A stretch of 64,000 bases of DNA, taken from NCBI RefSeq assembly GCF_003355155.1, contig NZ_CP031320.1, positions 4,145,367-4,209,366 of the forward strand, written 5' to 3'. This document shows, piece after piece, positions 34,003 through 44,863 of this stretch; within the stretch, counting starts at the first letter, position 1; each line of letters opens with the position of its first letter. A program made the position numbers and the translations under genes. The stretch comes from Streptomyces armeniacus (GTDB lineage: Bacteria; Actinomycetota; Actinomycetes; Streptomycetales; Streptomycetaceae). Below the pieces are notes generated by a model. It did not search any database and was not told where the DNA came from. It saw only the letters and a program-made list of their open reading frames with translations.

Positions 34003-35157
34003 ATGGCGAGCACCTCCCCGTACGAGAGCCACGAGAGCCACGAGCGCCACGAGAACCAGGAGCGCCACGAGTGGCTGCGGCGCGCGCAGGACCGGCTCGC
34101 CGGCCGCGGCAGCGTCGTCCTGCACGGGCCGCACGGCATCGGCAAGACGTACGCCGCGACCGCCCTCGCCGACGCCCGCCGCGAGCGCGGCGAACTCACC
34201 CTGTGGACCGCGCCGGCGCGCGCCGAACAGCCCCTCCCGTACTGCGCGCTCGCCGACCTGCTGCGCACCGTGGACGACGCCGCGCTGGCCGCGCTGCCCG
34301 CGCCGCAGCAGCGCGCCCTGCGCGCGGTGCTGCGCCGCGAGCCGCTGCCGCCCGGCGGCCTCGACACGCTCGCCCTGCGGCTCGCCGTGCTCGGCGCGCT
34401 CGGCCGACTGGCCGCCGCCTCAGCCGTACTGCTCGTCATCGACTCGGCGCAGTGGGTGGACCGGCCGAGCACCGAGGTGCTCGCGTTCGTCGCGCGGCGC
34501 CTCGACCCGGCCCGTGTACACGCCGTGGTGACCGAGAACACCGAGCCCGGCGGCGCCCCGGCGTACGCGCCCGCGCTGTGTACGGGCGGCGCGCTCGAGA
34601 TCGCGCTGCCGCCGCTGACGCAGCCCGAGGTGGCCGCGCTGCTGGCCGGGCGCGGCCGCCCGGAGCTGCCCCACTGGCTGACCCAGCGGGTGTACGAGGC
34701 CAGCGGCGGCAATCCGATGTTCGCGCTGGAGATCGCCCGCGCGATCGACCACCGGGGCGGCCCGCCCGACCGCGCCGAACCGCTGCCGCTCACCCGCCGG
34801 TTGCGGGAGGCGGTCGCGGACCGCCTCGACCGGCTCGACCCGGCCACCCGCTGGGTCCTCCTGCTGGCGGCGACGGCCGCCCAGCCGACGCTGGGGCTGC
34901 TGCGGCACAGCGCGGCGGCACGCACGGGACGTACGGAGCAGGGGGACCGTACCGACCCCGGCGCGCGTACGGACCCCACACCGCGTACGGACCCCGGCGC
35001 TCCAACCCCCGGCGCGCCGGGGTCGGTACGGTGCCCATGCCTGCGGCGTGGAACGGCGCCGCACCCACCCCTCCAGTGCCGCCCGCTCCTCCTCCGACAG
35101 AATCAACTCGGCCTTCGGCCGCCCAATACGCGCCACCAGGCAACCCTACACATCTGA
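34003..35157 (+). pseudogene. Truncated LAL-type (large ATP-binding LuxR) regulator
   Basis: The first 310 residues are the N-terminal ATPase of a LAL regulator: Walker A GPHGIGKT, Walker B AVLLVIDSAQWVD, and the GGNPMFALEIARAID motif. Full LAL proteins are about 900 residues and end in a LuxR helix-turn-helix; here homology stops after TAAQPTLGLLRHSAAA (about nt 34930), then low-complexity GRT/DPGARTDP sequence runs to a stop at 35157. The last 100 bases are an antisense read of an IS630 transposase start. The ATG at 34003 follows GAGGACGCGC; starts upstream are possible. No DNA-binding domain remains, so regulation by it is unlikely. Confidence 0.8.
35038..35136 (-). mobile_element. IS630-type transposase remnant (N-terminal 33 codons)
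   Basis: Read on the minus strand from a GTG at 35136: MARIGRPKAELILSEEER and the following GWVRRRSTPQA are typical of the first residues of IS630-family transposases in Streptomyces. Similarity ends abruptly at 35038, where the sequence becomes the low-complexity end of the truncated LAL gene. No inverted repeats or DDE domain remain. It marks an old insertion and deletion at the left edge of the biosynthetic cluster. Confidence 0.7.
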
Positions 35158-35214
35158 ACGGAATTCCCGACTCAGAAGACTAGCGTCGGCCGGCTGCCGG
35201 GACCGGACGGCTGG

Positions 35215-35255
35215 GCCCGGCCGTCGACCGCGGCTGCGGGTCGACGGCCGGGCCA
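35215..35255 (-). terminator. Terminator of the leftmost cluster operon
   Basis: Perfect 16-base stem beginning GGCCCGGCCGTCGACC with a 9-base loop, 12 bases beyond the methyltransferase stop codon. It fits as the end of the minus-strand biosynthetic transcripts. Confidence 0.88.
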
Positions 35256-35266
35256 CGGCGTACGGG

Positions 35267-36172
35267 TCAGGCGCCGCCGAGCGTGGCGGTCGCCAGCCAG
35301 CAGTCGCCGGCCCCCTCGGTCGACGGGTCGAAGGCGACCGGTCCGGGCCGCCCGAACTCCTCCGCGACCGCGTTGACATGCCGTACGGACGGATCCCAGC
35401 CCCGGCCCCGGAACCACTCCTCCAGTCCCGCGCCCGGACCGCCGCCCCACGGGTCGTCGCTGCCCGGTGACGACGCGTCGAGATGTGCCATCCGCGCGGT
35501 GCGGAGCAGTCCGGAGTCCTCGATGCGGTCCACCGACATCACGCTGCCCGCCGCCGACACGCTCGTGACGCGGTCCAGCAGCAGGTCGGCCGCCGCGGGC
35601 GGGAGTATGTGCAGGATGCCTTCCGCCAGCCACACGGTGGGGCGCTCCGGGTCGAACCCGGAGTCGCGCAGCGCGGCCAGCCAGTCGTTCCGCAGGTCCA
35701 TCGCGCACACGACGCGCTCGCAGGCGGGCTTGGCCCCGCGCGCGGCGAGGGCGGCGTCCTTGAACTCGAGCACTTCCGCCAGATCGTTCTCGAAGACCCG
35801 CGTACCGCCGGGCCAGTCCAGCCGGAACGCGCGGGAGTCCAGGCCGCAGCCCAGCAGCACGACCTGGGTACGGCCGCCGCGGGCCGCGGCCAGCAGCTGA
35901 TCGTCGTGGAACCGGGTGCGCAGGATCATGAACTCGCCCACCAGCTGGTGGAGTCCGAGTCCGGTCGACTCCGGCACCGCCGTACGCGTCAGCGGGTCGA
36001 CTCCGGACTCCTCGACGAACGCCTGCGCCAGGCTGTCCTCGAACAGCCGGTCCTCGCGCCGGGATTCCTGTGCCCGGATCGCCGCGGACCCCAGTGCCGA
36101 CTTGGCGATGGCGCCCATCTTCTCGAGGAGCTCTTTCGTATTCTCCATACGGGTCATCCCTGTTCTGTGCAT
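35267..36172 (-). CDS. SAM-dependent methyltransferase, LCM/Ppm1 (PF04072) family
   Basis: 301 residues. The SAM-binding glycine motif is VVLLGCGLDSRAFRLDWP near residue 105, and ARFRHDD/RTRFHDDQ-type sequence and VWLAEGILHILPP are typical of the PF04072 family, whose bacterial members methylate O or N atoms of secondary metabolites. Last gene of the minus-strand biosynthetic block, 61 bases after the monooxygenase. In an armeniaspirol-type pathway it could place the N-methyl group on the pyrrole/lactam nitrogen (inference). Several ATGs are possible at 36172, 36157 and 36148; the first has GGGAAG upstream. Confidence 0.88.
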   Translation of the reverse strand: MHRTGMTRMENTKELLEKMGAIAKSALGSAAIRAQESRREDRLFEDSLAQAFVEESGVDPLTRTAVPESTGLGLHQLVGEFMILRTRFHDDQLLAAARGGRTQVVLLGCGLDSRAFRLDWPGGTRVFENDLAEVLEFKDAALAARGAKPACERVVCAMDLRNDWLAALRDSGFDPERPTVWLAEGILHILPPAAADLLLDRVTSVSAAGSVMSVDRIEDSGLLRTARMAHLDASSPGSDDPWGGGPGAGLEEWFRGRGWDPSVRHVNAVAEEFGRPGPVAFDPSTEGAGDCWLATATLGGA

Positions 36173-36233
36173 GCTCTTCCCGCTCCCGCAGCTCTACGGA
36201 TCGCGGCTTCCCGGTGCGGTGTCCGCCGCGCCC

Positions 36234-37727
36234 TCAGGCCGGGCCGCACCACTGCCGCACCGCCGCGGCGACCGCCTCGGCGGTGGGCTGCCTGCCTCCC
36301 CAGGCCAGATATCCGTCCGGCCGGATGAGCAGCGTCGTGAGTTTCCGCAGCGCGGGTACGTCTCCGCGCACGATGTCGACCCGGTCCCGCCAGTCGGCCG
36401 CCGCCGTGGCGGCCACGCCGTCCGAGGAGGCGTCGAGCAGGACGAAGCGCCCGCCCCGTGCCACCTCGTAGAGCCTCGTCGGCCCCTTCTCGGAGAGGAT
36501 GTCGAAGTCGGGGACGCGCTCGCCCACGCCGGCCGTTCTCTCCACTCCGGGCGGCGCGGGGTAGCTGATGCCGAGGCCCGACATCATCAGCCGCACCCAG
36601 TGGTACGTGCCCGGCACCTTGCGCAGCGACCACGGCATGCGCTGGATGAACCGCGCGAAGTACGGCCGTACGAGCCGCACCGGCGCGGGTGCCACGGACA
36701 GCTTCTGGATGGTGTCGGTCAGCCGCAGGGTCGTGTGTCCCGCCGGTCGGCGCTCGGTGTCGTAGGTGTCGAGCAGCCACAGCGGTGCCCAGCCCTCGTG
36801 CTCGCCGGTGAGCTTCCAGGACAGGTTCGCGGCGTCCTGGATGCCGGTGCTCATGCCCATCCCGCCCAGCGGCGAGTGCACGTGTGCGGCGTCGCCGGCG
36901 AGCAGCACGCGGCCCACGCGGTAACGGTCGGCCTGGCGCCGCTCGCTGAGGAACCGCGTGGTCCAGCTGACCTTCGAGATGACCAGGTCGACGTCTGTGA
37001 TGCCCTGGATGGCGCCGGTCAGCTCCTCCGTGGTCACCGGGCGGTCGAGCGGGGCGCCCTGGCCGCTGCGGTTCCAGGCGATCATCCGGTACCAGCCGTC
37101 CCCGTAGGGCACGACGAGCATGGCCCCGTCGGGGCCGAGGAAGGCGTTGACGGCCTCCGGCAGCTCCGTGGTGAACTGCACGTCCGCGAGCAGGATGCGG
37201 GTGTCGTAGCTGCGCCCGGTGAACTCGACCGACAGCTGCTCCCGTACGGTGCTGTGCGCCCCGTCGCAGCCGACGACCCAGTCCGCGGTCTCGGTCCGGC
37301 CGCCGTTCACGGTGAGCCGCACTTCCCCGGCGTCCTGTTCCAGAGCGGTGACCTCGGCGCCGCGTACGATCTCCACGCCCAGCTCCCGGGCGCGACGCTC
37401 GAGCAGTACCTCGGTACGCGCCTGGTGGACGATGGTGACGCCGGAGTACCGGCTCTCCGGATGGTCCATGTCCAGCCGGATGGGGATGTGCGAGCCCGGC
37501 GTCATCCGGGGCCGCGCGCCGGGGATCCAGTGCCCCTCGGACCTCAGTTCGTCCGCCAGCCCCCGCATGTCGAGCAGCTCCATCATCCGGGCGTGGCAGG
37601 CGAACGCCCGCGTCAGGTTGGACTCTTCGGCACGCCGCTCGAGGATCTTGACCGGGACACCGTCCCTTGCGAGATCTCCGGCCAGCAGGAGCCCGGTGGG
37701 CCCGGACCCTACGACGATGACACTCAC
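36234..37727 (-). CDS. FAD-dependent aromatic monooxygenase, PHBH/RdmE type
   Basis: 497 residues. FAD fingerprints are intact: GxGxxG in VVGSGPTGLLLAG, the DG motif in VVGCDGAHSTVRE and the GD motif in RVLLAGDAAHVHSPLGGMG. The C-terminal 120 residues form the thioredoxin-like tail of RdmE/PgaE-type polyketide hydroxylases. It would hydroxylate an electron-rich aromatic ring such as the resorcinol or chlorinated pyrrole formed by this cluster, possibly triggering oxidative dechlorination or spirocyclisation (inference). GTG start behind GGAAGG. Confidence 0.92.
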   Translation of the reverse strand: MSVIVVGSGPTGLLLAGDLARDGVPVKILERRAEESNLTRAFACHARMMELLDMRGLADELRSEGHWIPGARPRMTPGSHIPIRLDMDHPESRYSGVTIVHQARTEVLLERRARELGVEIVRGAEVTALEQDAGEVRLTVNGGRTETADWVVGCDGAHSTVREQLSVEFTGRSYDTRILLADVQFTTELPEAVNAFLGPDGAMLVVPYGDGWYRMIAWNRSGQGAPLDRPVTTEELTGAIQGITDVDLVISKVSWTTRFLSERRQADRYRVGRVLLAGDAAHVHSPLGGMGMSTGIQDAANLSWKLTGEHEGWAPLWLLDTYDTERRPAGHTTLRLTDTIQKLSVAPAPVRLVRPYFARFIQRMPWSLRKVPGTYHWVRLMMSGLGISYPAPPGVERTAGVGERVPDFDILSEKGPTRLYEVARGGRFVLLDASSDGVAATAAADWRDRVDIVRGDVPALRKLTTLLIRPDGYLAWGGRQPTAEAVAAAVRQWCGPA

Positions 37728-37814
37728 GGATACGCCTTCCTGATCGAATGGTTCATGGCACGGCTCACCTGCGCCGCCGGGCCGGCCGCCGCCACGTCGC
37801 CGGCCGCCCGCGGG

Positions 37815-38068
37815 TCAGCACCAGCCGCTGCGCGCCCAGGACATGGAGCCCGGACGGGCGGGGGCCGGCGTGACCCGGGCCGCGGCACGGCCCCAGTCCG
37901 GCCGGCGCGGCGCCGGTCTCCGCGGGCCATCGCTGTCCCGTGCGGCCGTGAGGCGGGCGATGACGGCGATCACGGCGGCGACCAGTTCCTCGTCGGCCGG
38001 ATTCCCGCGTACGGCGATGACGTCGCCCGGCTGCGGGCCGCAAGTGCCCGCGGGGGACGGGGGCGCGT

Positions 38069-38072
<4 letters not shown>
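37815..38072 (-). CDS. Acyl-CoA carboxylase epsilon subunit
   Basis: 85 residues. Small actinobacterial epsilon subunits stabilise the alpha-beta acyl-CoA carboxylase complex; the conserved block is [20 protein letters not shown] near residues 22-41. The remainder is Arg/Pro/Ala rich. The GTG start overlaps the beta-subunit stop (GTGA), so the two are translationally coupled. It supports a dedicated carboxylase for this cluster rather than a stray beta-subunit gene. Confidence 0.85.
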
Positions 38073-39649
<1,577 letters not shown>

Positions 39650-39712
39650 TGTTCCACTCCTCCTGTCATTCCTCGCGGCCGGCCGTCCCGGCGGGCGTGC
39701 GCCGGCACTTGC

Positions 39713-40714
39713 TCACGGCAGCTCCACAACCTGCGCCGCGTAGGTCAGCCCGGCGCCGAAACCGACGAGCAGGGCCTTGCCACCGCTCGGCAGCTCGCCC
39801 CGTGTGCCGAGGGCGTCCATGGCCAGCGGGATGGACGCCGCCGAGGTGTTCGCGGACGTGACGACGTCACGGGCGATCACGACATGGGGCGGCAGCCCCA
39901 GTTCGCGGGCGGCAGTGTCGACGATCCGCGAGTTCGCCTGGTGCGGTATGAACGCGGCCAGGTCGCCGGCCGCGAGCCCGGCGGCGTCCAGGGCCCGTTG
40001 TGCGATCCGCGGAACGGTGTTCACCGCCCAGCGGAAGACCTCCGGCCCGGCCAGCCGCAGCACCGGCCACGGCTCCGGCTCCTCCCGCGCCGCGAGCCAG
40101 GACCGGTCGTACGCGATCAGCCGGTGCCGTTCGCCCTCCGCGCCCCACACGGCGGGGCCGATACGCGGGCGCGCGTCCGGCCCCAGTACGACGGCCCCCG
40201 CCCCGTCGCCGAACAGGAACGCGGTGCTGCGGTCGTCCGGGGAGACGAGGTCGCTCATCTTCTCCGCGCCCACCGCCACGACGTGTTCGGCCGTCCCGGC
40301 GCGGATCAGGGCGTCGCCCAGCGCCAGTACGTAGCAGAAGCCGGCGCAGGCCGCTCCGACGTCCATCGCCCCGGCGCCGCGGGCCCCGATCAGCCCGGCC
40401 ACGCGAGGGGCGGCCGGGGGCACTTGCTCGAGGTGCGACATGGAGGCGACCAGCACCGCGTCCACCCGGTCCGGTGTGACCCCGGCCTGCGCGAGCGCCT
40501 TCACGGCGGCCTCTCCGGCCATGCTGACGACGGTCTCGTCGGGGCCGGCGAAGCGCCGGCTCTCGATGCCGCTGCGCTTGCGGATCCACTCGTCGGACGA
40601 GTCGATGCGGGCGCTGAGCGCGTGGTTGTCCACCAACCGGGCCGGCCGGTACGCACCGATCCCGAGGATGCGGGCCCCGGCGGTACCGCGCGCGGCGCCC
40701 CACCGGGCGCTCAC
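39713..40714 (-). CDS. Cluster-specific ketoacyl-ACP synthase III
   Basis: 333 residues, closely parallel to the primary FabH at 1485-2489. The triad is intact: Cys123 in GAACAGFCYVL, His in IPHQANSRI and Asn in SANTSAASIP. It opens RILGIGAYRPARLVDN. Expected to prime a special fatty acyl chain from a short acyl-CoA and malonyl-ACP. GTG start overlapping the stop of the fatty acyl-AMP ligase gene (GTGA), so these two steps are coupled. Probable role: making the side chain that becomes the alkylmalonyl extender. Confidence 0.93.
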   Translation of the reverse strand: MSARWGAARGTAGARILGIGAYRPARLVDNHALSARIDSSDEWIRKRSGIESRRFAGPDETVVSMAGEAAVKALAQAGVTPDRVDAVLVASMSHLEQVPPAAPRVAGLIGARGAGAMDVGAACAGFCYVLALGDALIRAGTAEHVVAVGAEKMSDLVSPDDRSTAFLFGDGAGAVVLGPDARPRIGPAVWGAEGERHRLIAYDRSWLAAREEPEPWPVLRLAGPEVFRWAVNTVPRIAQRALDAAGLAAGDLAAFIPHQANSRIVDTAARELGLPPHVVIARDVVTSANTSAASIPLAMDALGTRGELPSGGKALLVGFGAGLTYAAQVVELP

Positions 40715-42510
40715 CCGTCCCTCCCCGCGGGCGCGGCGACGCTGAGGGCACCCTTCGCGTAGCGGTCGCGGCAGGCGCGGCGCTGCACCTTTCCGCTGGA
40801 GGTCTTCGGCAGCGAGCCGCGCCGTACGACCACCACGTCGTCCACGGTCAGCCGCTGGCTCTCGTAGACGGCGGCGCGGACGCGCTGCGCGAGCACCTCG
40901 GGTCCGGGCTTCCGCAGCACCCGGCCGTCCGCCTCCACGACCACGACCAGCAGCTCGGCCATGCCGTCGTCCACCGAGAAGGCCGCGGAGCAGTTGGGCC
41001 GCAGCCCGGCGTCGGACCTCTCGACCGACAGCTCGATGTCCTGCGGGTAGAAGTTGCGGCCCTTGCGGATGATGACGTCCTTGAGACGGCCGGTGACGTA
41101 CAGCTCGCCGTGGTGCAGGAATCCGAGGTCACCGGTGCGCAGGAAGGTCCTCCCGGTGCTGTCGCCCGCGACACGGGCGCGGAAGGTCTCCCGGCTCTCG
41201 TCGGGTCTGCCCCGGTAACCGGCCGCGACGCACGGCCCGTTGATCCAGATCTCGCCGACGGTCCCCGGCGGGGCCGGCAGCCGCGTCGCCGGGTCGACGA
41301 TGCACAGCCGGGTGTCCATGACGCTGATGCCGCAGCCGACAAGCGGCAGTACCCCCTCGGAGCCGGCGCCCGGCCGCTCGGGCGCGGGCCGCAGCTCGAC
41401 GCGGTTCTCGTACAGCGCCTCGGCGGAGACCCACAGGGCCGCGGGCTCGGTGGTCTCCGGGCTGCCGCTGGCCTTCAGCGTGTTCTCGGCCAGACCGTAG
41501 CCGGGGCACATGGCCTCAGGACGGAATCCGCGGGGCGCGAAGGCACGTACGAAGTCCTGGATGACTCCCCAGCGCACCGGTTCGGCGCCGTTCGCGGCGA
41601 CGCGCCAGGCGCTCAGCTCCAGCTCCCCGCTCACCTCGCCGCGTTCGGCCTCCCGCACGCAGAGCTCGTAGGCGAAACTCGGAGCCGCCGAGTGGGTGCC
41701 GCGGAACCGGGAGATCGCCTCCAGCCACCGGCTCGGGCGCCGGATGAACGCCTCCGGCGCCATCAGGTACGCGGGGCGGCCGGACCACAGCGGCATGACG
41801 ATGCCGAACAGCATGCCCATGTCGTGGAAGTGCGGCAGCCAGGAGATGAACACGTCGTCCGGCCGGCACGGCCACAGGGCGTCGGTCTCGTGCACGTTGC
41901 CCAGGAAGTTGGCGTGGCTGACCATGACGCCCTTGGGCGAGCCCGTGGACCCGGAGGTGTACTGCAGGAGGGCGATGTCCGAGGGTTCCGGCGCAGGTGC
42001 GCCCGCCACCCCGGGCTCCACCATGGGACCGCGGGCGGGCAGCGTGTCCGTGGCGACCAGGGTGAGCCCCGCCAGCAGCGGCGAGTTCCCGAACCGCTGC
42101 GTCAGGTCGTCGCGTACCTCGGATGTGGTGAGGACCACCAGGGTGTCCGCGTCGTCGGCGATCCGGCGCACGCGCTCCAGGCTGCGTTCCCGGTTGGGGA
42201 CGGGTACGGGCGCTCCGGTGACCCGGGCGTACATGCAGCCGAGGAGGGTGCGTACGAACTCCAGCCCCGCCGGATACATCAGGACGGCGGTGCCGCCGTC
42301 GAGGCCCGCGGAGACCAGGTGCGCGGCCCGGCGCCCGGCCGCCTCGTGCAGTTCCCGGTAGGTCGCGGTGTCGCGTGGCCGCTCGCCGTTCTCCAGGAAC
42401 ACATGGGCCGTGTCGTCCGGCTGGTTCACCGCACGGGCGCGCAGCACCGCGGGAAGACTCGACAGCTGTCCCGTGGCACCCGCTACGAAAGCGTCGCTGA
42501 TAGTCGTCAT
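40711..42510 (-). CDS. Fatty acyl-AMP ligase (FAAL) / acyl-CoA synthetase
   Basis: 599 residues of the ANL adenylating superfamily. The phosphate loop is LLQYTSGSTGSPKGVMVSH, the FAAL-typical motif is SWLPHFHDMGMLFG, and TGDLGFLHHGELYVTGRLKD contains the ribose-binding aspartate and hinge. The C-terminal catalytic lysine is in PKTSSGKVQRRACRD. The HFHDMG motif points to FAAL, which passes acyl-AMP to a carrier protein rather than CoA; a CoA ligase role is not excluded. Between KASIII and flavin reductase genes, translationally coupled to the former. Confidence 0.9.
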   Translation of the reverse strand: MTTISDAFVAGATGQLSSLPAVLRARAVNQPDDTAHVFLENGERPRDTATYRELHEAAGRRAAHLVSAGLDGGTAVLMYPAGLEFVRTLLGCMYARVTGAPVPVPNRERSLERVRRIADDADTLVVLTTSEVRDDLTQRFGNSPLLAGLTLVATDTLPARGPMVEPGVAGAPAPEPSDIALLQYTSGSTGSPKGVMVSHANFLGNVHETDALWPCRPDDVFISWLPHFHDMGMLFGIVMPLWSGRPAYLMAPEAFIRRPSRWLEAISRFRGTHSAAPSFAYELCVREAERGEVSGELELSAWRVAANGAEPVRWGVIQDFVRAFAPRGFRPEAMCPGYGLAENTLKASGSPETTEPAALWVSAEALYENRVELRPAPERPGAGSEGVLPLVGCGISVMDTRLCIVDPATRLPAPPGTVGEIWINGPCVAAGYRGRPDESRETFRARVAGDSTGRTFLRTGDLGFLHHGELYVTGRLKDVIIRKGRNFYPQDIELSVERSDAGLRPNCSAAFSVDDGMAELLVVVVEADGRVLRKPGPEVLAQRVRAAVYESQRLTVDDVVVVRRGSLPKTSSGKVQRRACRDRYAKGALSVAAPAGRDG

Positions 42511-42515
42511 CGTGC

Positions 42516-43040
42516 TCAACTCTCTGCAGCGAGCTCGGTGAGCGCACCACGGTAGAAAGCGAGGGGTGCCAGCTTGTCCTCCGTACCGAGGCCGGTGACC
42601 GCGCCCATGACGATCTGGTGGTCTCCGCCCGAAACCTCGTCCGTCACCGCGCATTCCAGAAATCCCAGGGCGCCGTCCACCAGCGGCGCGCCGCCCGTAC
42701 CCGGACGGCAGCTGACACGGGTGAAGTCGACCCGGCCCGGGGCCGCGAAATGGCGTGCGATATCGCCCTGCCCCCGGCTCAGTATGCTGACGGCGAAGCT
42801 GCCGGAATGGCGCACGGCGGACAGCAGACTCGAATCGTGCCGCAGGCAGAACAGCACACGGGGCGGTGTGAGCGAAACGGAAGTGAAGGAATTCACGGTG
42901 GCACCGGCCCAGCATGTCGGGCCGTTGCTGGTGACCACCGTGACCCCGGTGGTGAATAATCCGCAGACCTGTCGCATACGAGTGGGGTCCGGCGGGATCG
43001 CGCTCTGCTTCATCGATGGACCAGCCTTGGCCATGTCCAC
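42516..43040 (-). CDS. Flavin reductase
   Basis: 174 residues, NAD(P)H:flavin oxidoreductase of the small flavin-reductase-like (PF01613) family. Signature parts: FTTGVTVVTSNGP, AGATVNSFTSVSLTPPRVLFC and the C-terminal GGDHQIVMGAV with the conserved GDH. It supplies FADH2 to the flavin-dependent halogenases encoded directly downstream and at 60 kb. GTG 43040 lies 8 bases after GGGGG; ATG 43013 (MKQSAIPP) is an alternative. Confidence 0.93.
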   Translation of the reverse strand: MDMAKAGPSMKQSAIPPDPTRMRQVCGLFTTGVTVVTSNGPTCWAGATVNSFTSVSLTPPRVLFCLRHDSSLLSAVRHSGSFAVSILSRGQGDIARHFAAPGRVDFTRVSCRPGTGGAPLVDGALGFLECAVTDEVSGGDHQIVMGAVTGLGTEDKLAPLAFYRGALTELAAES

Positions 43041-43109
43041 TTGTCATACCCCCTGTCGGGAGACCGGGCATCCGGTCGGTTGCGATGGGTCCCGAAGCCG
43101 ACGGGCGGC

Positions 43110-44780
43110 CTAGAAGAGCTTTTTGCCGACCGCCTTCGCCTTCATCGTCTCCTTGTTGTGCTCGAGCATGATCTTCTTGAGTGCCGGGTCCGCTTCGGTC
43201 AGCACCCAGTAGACGAGCTTGGAAATGGACTTCAGGTCGGGGTGCAGAAAGCGCTGCTTACGCTCCGCGAATCCGAAGTAATTGGGCACGTAGCTGGCGC
43301 GTTCCAGATGGGCGTAGATCGTGTCCGCCGCCTCCCGAGCCGTCACCTTGCCCAGTTCGTAGGCCTCGCACTGCTCGACCATTTCGTCGTAGAGGCTCTT
43401 GAAACCGTCGTGGTTGGGCCAGTAGAGACCGGGGTAGGGCGGGTCCTCCAGGTCCTTGAAATGCTGGTCGTTGCCGTCCTTGTGGAATTTGGCGAGGGCG
43501 TTGTGCAGATAGGACGTGCCGGTGTTCGCGCCCCAGGCCCAGATACGGAAGACCGCGGTCCAGAGGTCGTAGTCGTCCCAGGAGATGAACGCCGAGTTCA
43601 CCAGCGTGTCGTTGTAGTCGAAGAGTCCCTGCTGCAGGCGGTCGACGTACTCGAAGCGCTCCTGCGACCAGTCGCCGTCCCGTGCGGCGTCGATCAGCCG
43701 CCAGGAGAGGCAGTTGAGCGCCTCGGCGGTGTTGGACAGCCCCCGGGAGAACAACGGGTCGAGGAATCCGCCCGCGTGAGCCAGCAGGAACCAGCGGTCG
43801 CCCGCACACCGCTTGGAGGAATACTGCAGCCGGCCGGTGGAGACCCACTCGCGTACCGGCCGTGCGCCCTCGAACTGCCGCTGAATGTCCGGGAAGCGGG
43901 CGGCGTGATGGTAGAACTCCTCCTCGGGAGTCATGTCCGCCGGCTTGGGATAGCGGCGCGGGTCGAGCGTGAGGCCAACACTGCACAGCGGGTTGCGCGA
44001 GTCGCGGTGGTTGTCGAAGCCGATCACCCAGAACCAGCCGCGCTCGAACATGTGGTGCACCGTGCCCTCGTACCAGGGCACCGGCGGGGTGTCCTTGGCC
44101 GAGTGCCGGAAGAGGTCGTCCGTCCTGGGCACTCCGACCATGTGGTTCCAGATCGACCGGGAGTGGTGCTTGAAGCGGCAGGGTTCTTCGCGGAGTTCGA
44201 ACTTGTCCGCCAGGGGGGAGCGGTAGCCGCTGGCGTCCACCACGTAGCGGGCGCGGTACTGCTCGCCTTCCGCGCTGCTCAGGGTGACGCCGCTGTCGTC
44301 GAAGTCGATGTCGCTGACCCGGAAGTGCTGCCTGCTCGCCGCCCCGTACTTGATCGCCGTGTGGAACATGTAGGCGTCCGTGTCCTGCCGGTAGAGGTGG
44401 CTGGCCTCGTGCAGCAGCGACGGGGGCGTGTTGAACTGGTTGACCTCCCTGGGGTCCTGGGGGCGGCCCTCGTGGTGCAGCAGGTAGCCGAAGTGCCGCT
44501 TGATGCCGTACTTGCGGCCCAGCACCTTGGTGCTGTTGGTGAACGTGGCCAGCGTCTTGATCTCGGGTACGTCGTAGCGGTCGGCGAGGGTCCGCAGCGC
44601 CACCAGCGTGTACGGGATCGTGGACTCGCCGATGGCGAACTTCGGATGTGCGGCCGCGTCGATGAGCAGCACCTTCACCTTGTTGCGGGCCAGGATCGCG
44701 CCCAGCATCGAGCCCGCGATGCCCGAGCCCATGATTGCGACATCGTAGATCGTCTTGTCCGTTTCACGCGTTTCGTCCAC
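43110..44780 (-). CDS. Flavin-dependent halogenase, PrnC-like (homologue 1)
   Basis: 556 residues. FAD fingerprint GSGIAGSMLG (18-27) is intact, as is GESTIPYT. The likely catalytic lysine is Lys94 in GIKRHFGYL, matching GIKRNFGF of PrnC, and HAGGFLDPLFSRGLSNT is also kept. The WxWxIP motif is WFWVIGF: the proline is glycine. It is the best candidate for a working pyrrole or phenol halogenase in the cluster. GTG start behind GAGGAGTGACCT. It lies 69 bases from the flavin reductase gene. The PrnC comparison is from memory; the chlorination site cannot be read from sequence. Confidence 0.9.
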   Translation of the reverse strand: MDETRETDKTIYDVAIMGSGIAGSMLGAILARNKVKVLLIDAAAHPKFAIGESTIPYTLVALRTLADRYDVPEIKTLATFTNSTKVLGRKYGIKRHFGYLLHHEGRPQDPREVNQFNTPPSLLHEASHLYRQDTDAYMFHTAIKYGAASRQHFRVSDIDFDDSGVTLSSAEGEQYRARYVVDASGYRSPLADKFELREEPCRFKHHSRSIWNHMVGVPRTDDLFRHSAKDTPPVPWYEGTVHHMFERGWFWVIGFDNHRDSRNPLCSVGLTLDPRRYPKPADMTPEEEFYHHAARFPDIQRQFEGARPVREWVSTGRLQYSSKRCAGDRWFLLAHAGGFLDPLFSRGLSNTAEALNCLSWRLIDAARDGDWSQERFEYVDRLQQGLFDYNDTLVNSAFISWDDYDLWTAVFRIWAWGANTGTSYLHNALAKFHKDGNDQHFKDLEDPPYPGLYWPNHDGFKSLYDEMVEQCEAYELGKVTAREAADTIYAHLERASYVPNYFGFAERKQRFLHPDLKSISKLVYWVLTEADPALKKIMLEHNKETMKAKAVGKKLF

Positions 44781-44863
44781 AGGTCACTCCTCGGTGTTGG
44801 GCAGTCGGAGGTCCGGTACGGTCACCGCGGGGCCCGCGCTCCGGGCTCCGCGCTGAGGGCCTG

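Noticed and set aside
35038..35183. Complete insertion sequence at the cluster edge
   Set aside because: Only about 33 codons of a transposase start are recognisable; no terminal inverted repeats, DDE motifs or full gene remain.
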